DNA of 64,000 bases from Flavobacterium haoranii. Lineage in GTDB: Bacteria; Bacteroidota; Bacteroidia; Flavobacteriales; Flavobacteriaceae. Position numbers and translations under genes: made by a program. Below the pieces are notes generated by a model. It saw only the letters and a list, made by a program, of their open reading frames with translations, had not been told where the DNA came from and ran no database searches. Position 1 is the stretch's first letter. Every line of letters starts with the position of its first letter. The DNA lies in the NCBI GenBank assembly GCA_003246205.1, contig QKBC01000003.1, positions 1-64,000 on the forward strand, read 5' to 3'. Of this stretch, positions 17,594 through 24,777 are shown one piece after another.

Positions 17594-18632
17594 GATATAA
17601 TATAAGATAAGCTTTTAATGTGAAGTCAATATCAGATAATAAGATTCGTTTTCTCTCTGAATTCTCATCATTAAGCAAGTTCAAACAATTTGCAACGAAT
17701 GATTCTTCAGAATTACACACTTTCCATTCCGGTAGTTTCTGCGAAGCACCTACATCAAACGAAACAATTTGCATTCCTGAATAAAGTGCTTCTGAAAAAA
17801 CATAACCAAATGATTCATATTTACTGGTATGGAGCAATATTTTTGACATACTCATTTTTTGTAAAACACTGTCTCTGGATAGTTCCCCCGTCAAAGTTAT
17901 GTTTTCATTCAGATTGTGACTTTTTATCAGAGATCTGATTTTTGAAGACTCATTACCACCTCCTATAATTTCAACTTTTAAATTGGGCTTTTTTTCAACA
18001 ACCTTTTTAATAACATCAATAAAAAAAGGATAATTTTTGATGTTATTTAGGGAACCGACACCTAAAATATCAATTTTAACATCTTTGATTTTCGGAAAAG
18101 AGTTTGTATCAATGCCCCAAGGTATGATATCAGATCTTAAACCGTAGTTTTTATATAGTTCGGTTTGATGGTTTTCAGAAAGTGTGACTAGTTTTGATCG
18201 TTTTTCATTGATGAATTTAACATATTTGTTTTTAAAAACATCTTGTCCCATTGCTGTAACAATGTGTGTAATATTTTTTCGAGTAGCAAAAAACTGACCT
18301 ATTAAAGAACATTCACCGATCCAGAAGCTATGAATTACAGTAAAGGGGGTCTCTGAATGGATTTTTTTCAACAATCGATAAGACCTATACCAAGTAGCTA
18401 TTTTTCTTGATTTTTTATTGCCTCCGTTCAACGGAATGATGTCAATTCCGTTCCAATTGTGTTTTTTATTTGTAAAAGGGTATTGGAATGTTATTAGAGT
18501 CAATTTGACTTGAGGTAAATCTTTTCGCAAAGCCATTAAATAGATTTGTAATGCAGGGATTGTTACAGAATCATTTTCAGAAGCTGCAAATCCGGGAGTT
18601 AGGAAAACAATATGAGGTACTGGTCTATTCAA
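17586..18632 (-). CDS. Glycosyltransferase family 4 type
   Basis: This 348-residue GT-B protein has the N-terminal strand PHIVFLTPGFAASE and a C-terminal nucleotide-sugar domain with ILGVGSLNNIKNYPFFIDVI, VEIIGGGNES, and the signature KYESFGYVFSEALYSGMQIVS containing the conserved EX7E arrangement. It should transfer a sugar from an activated donor at the cytoplasmic face of the membrane. The only possible start is TTG at 18632: the next in-frame Met is about 33 residues in and would delete the first strand, and a stop lies 12 bp upstream. It overlaps the preceding gene by 8 bp. Confidence 0.9.
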   Translation of the reverse strand: MNRPVPHIVFLTPGFAASENDSVTIPALQIYLMALRKDLPQVKLTLITFQYPFTNKKHNWNGIDIIPLNGGNKKSRKIATWYRSYRLLKKIHSETPFTVIHSFWIGECSLIGQFFATRKNITHIVTAMGQDVFKNKYVKFINEKRSKLVTLSENHQTELYKNYGLRSDIIPWGIDTNSFPKIKDVKIDILGVGSLNNIKNYPFFIDVIKKVVEKKPNLKVEIIGGGNESSKIRSLIKSHNLNENITLTGELSRDSVLQKMSMSKILLHTSKYESFGYVFSEALYSGMQIVSFDVGASQKLPEWKVCNSEESFVANCLNLLNDENSERKRILLSDIDFTLKAYLILYHE

Positions 18633-20058
18633 TAGGACTAATTATTTTGTATAGTTTCCATCCTTCCGGCAATTCCTCTAAAACTTGTAAATGATAATTC
18701 GTAGAAATAAAATTCCAGTTTTTCATCGGATTTTTACCATTCCATTGCTGTGAAAACTTTTGCGGATTAAATAAAAGTAAAGAATTTTCATGTACTGTGG
18801 TGTATTCCTGTTGCCATAAATTTTGATATTCGAAATGTAACCCTCTGCCTTGTAGTGCAACATCGATGTCAAAAGAGTATAAAACGACATTTTGATAAGG
18901 CATCAGTTCTTGAGCTATTTCTTTTTCCAAATGATTTCTTTCTTGAGCTGGTTTTAACGCCAGATAACAAAGCAACAATTGAAGAATAAAAGTTATTATG
19001 CCTGCTACAATACAAATCTTTAAGGACAAAAACTTATCTACTAACAGTTGAAAACTAGGGTAAAGAATTATAAGGAGTAAAGGGAAAGATAAAGCTAAAA
19101 AACGACTGTTTTGAAAGGGAATCCCTGATAAAAACAAGCTATATCCCAGAAAAGAGATGATCAACAAAATAACGGCTCGTTCTTTCAGAAAGTTTTTAAA
19201 AAGAAACGGAAAGAATAAAATACCTGAAAATAAATAACGTGGATGAAACAAGGAGGAAAACGCATATATAATATTGGGTAAAAAATTAGAGTTTGTTCCG
19301 TCCGGAGTGGTAAATGATCTTTTATAAAAATTTGTTATAGACCAACTTTTTAACCAGTCGTGTTGTAGAAATTCAGTTGTGTTTTCATATCGGATGAGAT
19401 AATGAGGGAATAGTAGTAATGCACCGATCAAAATGAAAAAAGGTAAATGTTTGAAGTGCTCCTTTCTTGATATATAAATGTACAAAGTATATAAGCCGAG
19501 CGGTAGTAAAACGACAAATGTTGCATAACGCGTCATGATGGCACTTAATCCGAAAATAACTACCAGATATAAGCTTTTAAGGGATGAGGTTTTAAAGTAT
19601 AACAACCCGTTATAAAAACACAATACAACGAAAGCAGTTGATAACATATCAGACATTACGGAGAGGCTTAACCGAAGCATATAAGGAGATAGTCCCAGAA
19701 AGAGCATACAAAAGATCCGGGCATTCCGATTTTGTGGATAAATGAGTTTTATGATCTTAAAGCTATATAATATAACGATTAAATAAGAGATAAAACTAAC
19801 CAATTGCAAGGCAATTACCGGTTTTAGTAAAAAAGAAAGAATGGCCCCTGCTATAGGATAGTAGAGTGGCCAAAAATAATCACCTGGAAAGGTGCCAGTT
19901 TTAAAATATAGGTTCAATGCTTTAGTATATCGCAGATACTCATAACCGTCTTGTCCGTATAGCCCGTCAAAATCGAAAAAAAATCGAAAAACAACCCATA
20001 CAATGGTTAATACAACCAAAAAAAGCGATGAGTTCTTTATGTTTTTTAAAGTAAGCAT
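18625..20058 (-). CDS. GT39-like integral membrane glycosyltransferase
   Basis: This 477-residue protein has about eleven membrane segments. An N-terminal lumenal-type loop with acidic residues (FFDFDGLYGQDGYEYLRYTK) is followed by YFWPLYYPIAGAIL, and a soluble C-terminal tail of about 90 residues. The layout fits PMT/ArnT-like enzymes that use polyprenyl-phosphate sugars on the periplasmic face (GT39/GT83 clan). Sequence signatures are weak, so the call rests on topology and context. It sits between a radical SAM gene (3 bp gap) and the GT4-type gene (overlap). Confidence 0.7.
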   Translation of the reverse strand: MLTLKNIKNSSLFLVVLTIVWVVFRFFFDFDGLYGQDGYEYLRYTKALNLYFKTGTFPGDYFWPLYYPIAGAILSFLLKPVIALQLVSFISYLIVILYSFKIIKLIYPQNRNARIFCMLFLGLSPYMLRLSLSVMSDMLSTAFVVLCFYNGLLYFKTSSLKSLYLVVIFGLSAIMTRYATFVVLLPLGLYTLYIYISRKEHFKHLPFFILIGALLLFPHYLIRYENTTEFLQHDWLKSWSITNFYKRSFTTPDGTNSNFLPNIIYAFSSLFHPRYLFSGILFFPFLFKNFLKERAVILLIISFLGYSLFLSGIPFQNSRFLALSFPLLLIILYPSFQLLVDKFLSLKICIVAGIITFILQLLLCYLALKPAQERNHLEKEIAQELMPYQNVVLYSFDIDVALQGRGLHFEYQNLWQQEYTTVHENSLLLFNPQKFSQQWNGKNPMKNWNFISTNYHLQVLEELPEGWKLYKIISPIE

Positions 20059-20061
20059 AGG

Positions 20062-21435
20062 CTATTTCGTATACCGTTTTAGCAAGGCAGTTATTGCAAT
20101 AGATTTCATCTTAAATTGATATGCTTTCCATTTAGAATGAGATAGGTTTCTGAAAAACTCTACTTCATTAACCACTTTACGTACGGCATAATCATAAAAT
20201 TTTCTCGGATACGTGCGCTCAAAATCAATATCCCGGTCGGTTGAAGTTTCCCAGTCTGGTTGGTATGTTATTTTGTTTTCAACGTCATAATATAGAGACG
20301 TCCCTTTTATAGGATAGGCTATAGTAATGGTATAGTGAGTAGGATTCGCTTCTTTCAAATAGGTAATGGTTTCTTTGATATCGGCTATGGTTTCTCCTGG
20401 ATAACCTAACATGATAAAAGTTCCTGTTTCAATGCCAATAGCATTGGTTTTTTGAATCATTTCTTTTACCAAATTAACATCAACCCGCCTATCCATTAGG
20501 TCAATGATTTTTTGAGAACCGCTTTCGGCACCTATCCAAATTCTGAAACAACCTATTTCTTTTAAGAGTTGTAAAATGGTAGTGTTTAGTCTTTCGGCGC
20601 GGGTAATACATTCAAAAGGAATAATGGCATCTTGTTTTATTACCTCTTCTTTAAATTCTTGAAGCCATTTATGGCTCACTGTAAAAACGTCATCTACAAA
20701 CCACAAAGCATCGGGATTGTATTGTTCTTTGAGCATTCTCATTTCAGCAGCAACTAAGTAAGCAGGTCTTCTTCTATAACTTTGTCCGTAAACAGCAGTG
20801 CTACACCATTTACAGGTATAAGGGCAACCTCTCTGTGTAGAAATAGTCATCGAACTTTGTCCGTGATTATTTTTCCAAGTATCTAAATAAAATTGCATAT
20901 TGATTGCCATTCTATTAGGCAAAGGCAATTCGGTTAAATCTTTAATTTTTGTTCTGGGATTAGTTTGAATAACCTTATTGTTTTCTAGGAAAGCGATACC
21001 GTCAATAGTATGAAAATTGTCACCGCTTAAAATAGAACTATATAATTCATAAGTAGTTTCTTCGCCCTCACCAATGACTAAAAAATCAGCACCTGATTTT
21101 AAGTAATTTTCAACGTTATAAGTTACGTCCGGACCACCGAGAATAATTTTAGGATTATACTCTTTTCTTGCTTTTAAAGTTTTAATTAGCTTAACAACTT
21201 CAATTTTTGTCATTAAATTGGTGTAAATACAAATGACTTTTGGTTTTCTTTTTGAAATGAATGCTAGCTGTTCTTTTTGTGAAGAAAAAGTAGTGTCAAA
21301 AATATCGTTAGGAATGTTTTTACTTAGCATATAACCAGACACATACAATAGTCCTAAAGGGGGATAGGGCTTCATTATCTTTTGTTCTTTTAGGTCATCA
21401 GATAAATAATAAGCATGTGTAAAAAGTAGACTCAT
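20062..21435 (-). CDS. B12-binding-domain radical SAM protein (second of three)
   Basis: This 457-residue protein has a cobalamin-binding-type N-terminal domain (about residues 1-150; PYPPLGLLYVSGYML, then GADFLVIGEGEETTYEL) and a radical SAM domain with C204-x3-C208-x2-C211 (RGCPYTCKWC). DALWFVDDVF and RIWIGAESGSQKIIDLMD follow. It is a clear paralogue of the protein at 22208-23659: both begin with a TH/SHxYY segment and a (Y/F)PPLG block and share the cluster-loop context. The 4-bp overlap with the upstream methyltransferase gene indicates translational coupling. Substrate is unknown. Confidence 0.93.
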   Translation of the reverse strand: MSLLFTHAYYLSDDLKEQKIMKPYPPLGLLYVSGYMLSKNIPNDIFDTTFSSQKEQLAFISKRKPKVICIYTNLMTKIEVVKLIKTLKARKEYNPKIILGGPDVTYNVENYLKSGADFLVIGEGEETTYELYSSILSGDNFHTIDGIAFLENNKVIQTNPRTKIKDLTELPLPNRMAINMQFYLDTWKNNHGQSSMTISTQRGCPYTCKWCSTAVYGQSYRRRPAYLVAAEMRMLKEQYNPDALWFVDDVFTVSHKWLQEFKEEVIKQDAIIPFECITRAERLNTTILQLLKEIGCFRIWIGAESGSQKIIDLMDRRVDVNLVKEMIQKTNAIGIETGTFIMLGYPGETIADIKETITYLKEANPTHYTITIAYPIKGTSLYYDVENKITYQPDWETSTDRDIDFERTYPRKFYDYAVRKVVNEVEFFRNLSHSKWKAYQFKMKSIAITALLKRYTK

Positions 21436-22208
21436 TTTTTTTCCAATACAATTAGATAGTGATCGGCATATTTTGATAAAAAAGATAATTTTTTAATCCA
21501 TTTGTCTAGCATTACAAGAACCTTAAAAAGAAATTGATGTTTCTTTACAAACGACTCTAAGTAGGACGGTGGTATAAAAAATCCAATTGGTTTAGATTCA
21601 ATATATTTGAAATTGTTTTTTGATAAATTTACAATATCTTTTGGATTGTAATAATAAGTAGAAACCGATTCGCCAGAAACAGGGGCAATTGCTTTTTCTT
21701 TTTTTCTGCGGAAGGCTTCTGAAAATTTTCCTTTTAAAACAAAGTACAATTGCTCCCAAAGTGTATTTTTAGGCATAATTACTAGAGCTAATTTTGATTT
21801 TGGTTGTAAAATGGAAGCAGTATTTTCAAAAAAATAATTCAATTCTTTTTTGGTTAAACAGTTTAATCCACCGAAGTTAGAAAACAGAAAGTCAAAAGAA
21901 TCGGGGTTAAATTTTTCCTGTATTTTTAGGCAGTCAAGCTGTAAAAAAATAAGATTGTTAAGTTTAGTTTTACTCTTGGCTTGAGCAATCATATTTTCGG
22001 AAATATCAGTTGCCGTTATAACGTGTTTTTGTTTTGCCAGCCATATAGCATCTTCTCCCGTGCCACAATTTACTTCAAGAATGTGTAAGGGATTTTCGAG
22101 ATGTTTTTTAAGATGATGATGAACTATAGCACGTTGTGCTTTACCAATTAGAGTATAGGTAAAATTGACATCATAATTTATAGCTTCAACATCAAACCCT
22201 GCATTCAT
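21432..22208 (-). CDS. Class I SAM-dependent methyltransferase
   Basis: This 258-residue protein has motif I ILEVNCGTGEDAIWLAKQ, motif II ATDISENMIAQAKSK, and the acidic DFLFSNFGGLNCLTKKE loop that follows strand 4. The N-terminus (NAGFDVEAINYDVNFTYT) resembles small-molecule and lipid methyltransferases. It is sandwiched between two paralogous radical SAM genes with overlaps of 1 and 4 bp, so it probably works on the same intermediate. Substrate is unknown. Confidence 0.9.
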   Translation of the reverse strand: MNAGFDVEAINYDVNFTYTLIGKAQRAIVHHHLKKHLENPLHILEVNCGTGEDAIWLAKQKHVITATDISENMIAQAKSKTKLNNLIFLQLDCLKIQEKFNPDSFDFLFSNFGGLNCLTKKELNYFFENTASILQPKSKLALVIMPKNTLWEQLYFVLKGKFSEAFRRKKEKAIAPVSGESVSTYYYNPKDIVNLSKNNFKYIESKPIGFFIPPSYLESFVKKHQFLFKVLVMLDKWIKKLSFLSKYADHYLIVLEKK

Positions 22209-23659
22209 TATGTTAATTGATTTAGTTTTATTTTATCCAGAAATGAACTAGGAATATAATACATCAACTTTGCAATAGTTTTTGCTTTTTGAATAGTTAA
22301 AAGCTGAGGTTGCTTTATTATGTCTTTTAATGTGTTTATTCCTTGTGCTATTCTAAATTCTTTGTGAACAAAACGCTGCAATTTTCTGTAATAATCGGAG
22401 GTATAACTTCCTTGAAACATTATTTCAAAATCATCCGAATCGGTCCAGTTTGCTTTTAACTTTAAATCGTCTTTAACTTTTTCGTAAAAATGTGTTCCTG
22501 GCAATGGATAGGAAACAGAAATTCCAATATTATCAGGACATAGCTCTTTGACCATAGCAATAGTTTTTTGAATGTCGTCTTGAGTTTCACCCAAATATCC
22601 AAACTGTAGAAAAAAGGCTATTTTTACTTTTTTCTCTTTTAGCAAGCGAGTAGCTTCATAAATCTGTTCAACTCTCGTGCCCTTATCCATAGCATCTAAT
22701 ATTTTTTGAGAAGCACTTTCAGCACCTACCCAAACTTCTTCTAATCCTGATTCTGCCAGACAATCTATGGTGTCTTCTTTTAGAAGTAAATCGACCCGGC
22801 TTTGGATAAAATAATTAATGTTTACTTTTTCTTGTTTTAATAAAACATTAAATTCTTGAACCCAATTTGGTTTTAAACCAAATATGTCGTCGCACATCCA
22901 AAAACGAGCAACGCCAAAATGCTCTTTTAAATATTTTATTTCACGTATAATATATTTCGGTGAATGAGCATTGTATCTATTGCCGTATATGGGTTTTGCA
23001 CACCAGTTGCATTTATACGGACATCCACGGGTGGTGGCAATGTTCAGTGTGAATTCCTGATGACTTTGTTTCCATACTTTTCGATATTCGTTAATATTTA
23101 CCAGATCCCATGCCGGCAAAGGCAGTTCGTCTAAGTTTTGAAGGACTGTTCTGGGTTTGTTTTTTTGAATTTCGTTATCTTTTTTGAAAACAATTCCGTC
23201 AATTTCATTTAAAGGATTTTTATTTTCTAAGGCATTAATAAGTTCCAGTAGTGTTATTTCTCCTTCACCCTGAATAACAAAATCGGCTCCGGTATTAAGG
23301 TATTTTTTATAATGGTCAGTAGCGTCTGAACTGTTAACAATGACAATACAGTTGTTTTTTTTACCCGTTTCAATCATCTCAAAACAAGCTTCCCTCATAT
23401 TGGTCAGGCACATTTTGGTTAAATAATTGAAACCATCGTCATAGATTACCAAATATTTCGGTTTTTTTTTCTGCAGAACAGGAATTATAGTTTCAGGGCT
23501 TTTTAAAAGATTAGTATCAAACAATTCTGTTGAAAAACCGTTTTCACGTAGTAAAGACGCAGCATATAGTGTTCCTAACGGAGGAAAAGGAGTTTTGTTC
23601 TTCCATTGTTTTGGATCTAACCGATAATAATAAGAATGCGAAAATAAGATATCAAGCAT
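22208..23659 (-). CDS. B12-binding-domain radical SAM protein (first of three)
   Basis: This 483-residue protein has a cobalamin-binding-type domain (about residues 1-150; FPPLGTLYAASLLRENGF, then GADFVIQGEGEITLLEL) and a radical SAM barrel with C213-x3-C217-x2-C220 (RGCPYKCNWC). FWMCDDIFGL and EVWVGAESASQKILDAMDKG follow. Its closest relative in the window is the protein at 20062-21435. The gene overlaps the nucleotidyltransferase gene by 8 bp and the methyltransferase gene by 1 bp. No cobalamin riboswitch is visible upstream of the operon. Confidence 0.93.
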   Translation of the reverse strand: MLDILFSHSYYYRLDPKQWKNKTPFPPLGTLYAASLLRENGFSTELFDTNLLKSPETIIPVLQKKKPKYLVIYDDGFNYLTKMCLTNMREACFEMIETGKKNNCIVIVNSSDATDHYKKYLNTGADFVIQGEGEITLLELINALENKNPLNEIDGIVFKKDNEIQKNKPRTVLQNLDELPLPAWDLVNINEYRKVWKQSHQEFTLNIATTRGCPYKCNWCAKPIYGNRYNAHSPKYIIREIKYLKEHFGVARFWMCDDIFGLKPNWVQEFNVLLKQEKVNINYFIQSRVDLLLKEDTIDCLAESGLEEVWVGAESASQKILDAMDKGTRVEQIYEATRLLKEKKVKIAFFLQFGYLGETQDDIQKTIAMVKELCPDNIGISVSYPLPGTHFYEKVKDDLKLKANWTDSDDFEIMFQGSYTSDYYRKLQRFVHKEFRIAQGINTLKDIIKQPQLLTIQKAKTIAKLMYYIPSSFLDKIKLNQLT

Positions 23660-24557
23660 GTTCTTTCGGTAATTCTATTTGATATTTTTCTCGGATCTCG
23701 TCGTATTTTTTATTTAAAGCATCAATAACCTTTTTTTGAAAATTTGAAGGATGATGCTTCGAAACATTGTGTGAAGATTTAAAAGCAATAGCAAAATCTT
23801 CACTACTCATTTTTTCTTTGTATTTGATCTTCCAAACGGCAAATGTTATGCTGAAGCAGGCACGTTCAATAAGTTCTCCTATGGAATTATTGAATAGTGC
23901 TTCATAGTATTGCAACAAAGATCTCTTAGAAATGTTTTCTAATTCGTTCCAATTACATTCTTTATTAGGCAAAAAGTTCTTATACCAGCTGTTAGTTTTA
24001 AAAAAATGATTAAAAACAGATCCGTGCAGTGGAATCAGCGTTGCTATTTCAGTAGCGGTAAACCTGTTTTTTTCCATGATTTCCAAACTGTCGGAAGTGA
24101 TAAAATAATTCATACAGAAATACTTCTTAGAGTTGAACAGAAATATCTTTTTAAAAAGAATTAATGCCATTCTGCATGACCACAAACGACCTGGTTTTGT
24201 GATGATAAAAAAATCAACATCACTGTGTTTGTCGAAATAGCCTTTGGATAACGAGCCTGAAATTGCTATTCCGTCAATAAAAGGGAAAAAACGGTAGGCA
24301 AATCGTGCTCTTTTTTTGGCTTTTATCATTGCTTTTTGAGCGTTTTTATACCCTGTTTCCCGTTTACTAACACATTCTTCGTTTAAGTACGGGTGGTAAT
24401 AAGCAGTTGTCTTTTTTATGATATTTTTTGAAAGTGCAAGTTCTATTTCTTCCTCAAAATCTTTTTGGGTAGTATGAGATGAATAATGAAGTATTTCCTC
24501 TTTTTTTAACGGGTGGTTAAATAAAGAGAAATACAGTAAAGGTTGTAAGATTTTCAA
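23652..24557 (-). CDS. Nucleotidyltransferase-fold protein
   Basis: This 301-residue protein has an N-terminal helical, probably winged-helix region (about residues 1-60) and a pol-beta-type nucleotidyltransferase core: G101-S102 followed by D113 and D115 (ISGSLSKGYFDKHSDVDFFI). Enzymes of this fold transfer NMP to small molecules or proteins, such as the KNTase and MNT families. The start is TTG at 24557; an in-frame stop lies just upstream and no early ATG exists. It is the first gene of the eleven-gene operon and may activate or tag a substrate. The specific role is unknown. Confidence 0.85.
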   Translation of the reverse strand: MKILQPLLYFSLFNHPLKKEEILHYSSHTTQKDFEEEIELALSKNIIKKTTAYYHPYLNEECVSKRETGYKNAQKAMIKAKKRARFAYRFFPFIDGIAISGSLSKGYFDKHSDVDFFIITKPGRLWSCRMALILFKKIFLFNSKKYFCMNYFITSDSLEIMEKNRFTATEIATLIPLHGSVFNHFFKTNSWYKNFLPNKECNWNELENISKRSLLQYYEALFNNSIGELIERACFSITFAVWKIKYKEKMSSEDFAIAFKSSHNVSKHHPSNFQKKVIDALNKKYDEIREKYQIELPKEHA

Positions 24558-24578
24558 AATTTAGCTTGCAATTTTTTT

Positions 24579-24586
24579 CAAATTTA
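24579..24586 (-). promoter_or_regulatory. Candidate -7 box for the radical SAM/glycan operon
   Basis: TAAATTTG on the minus strand fits TAnnTTTG exactly and lies 22 bp upstream of the TTG start of the first gene. No TTTG is found at the expected -33 distance, so the call rests on one box. Confidence 0.45.
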
Positions 24587-24681
24587 AAAAATCTTATTAA
24601 AAATTTAGATAAAAATATAAAACTAAATAGGACTCCATGAGTTTCTTTTTAGGAGTAAGAAGTCTGTACTATACTTTTCAT

Positions 24682-24756
24682 TGTCATTTCGACTAGCAGG
24701 AGAAATCACATTATCTAAATAATTTTATGAGATTTCTCACTCTGTTCGAAATGACA
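24682..24756. repeat. Intergenic palindromic (REP-like) element
   Basis: Outer arms TGTCATTTCGA (24682-24692) and TCGAAATGACA (24746-24756) are exact complements. Inner arms GAGAAATC (24700-24707) and GATTTCTC (24731-24738) are nested inside. From general knowledge this GTCATTTCGA...GAGATTTCTC...TCGAAATGAC pattern recurs between genes in many Flavobacteriaceae. It sits between polA and the radical SAM operon, in the polA 3' region, and could act as a transcript end. Confidence 0.75.
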
Positions 24757-24777
24757 AATTAAAACTGTAAACTAAAA

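Noticed and set aside
24558..24777. Cobalamin riboswitch upstream of the radical SAM operon
   Set aside because: The 220-bp gap contains the REP-like palindrome and one -7 box, but no B12-box-like conserved segment, and is too short for a full cobalamin riboswitch plus promoter.
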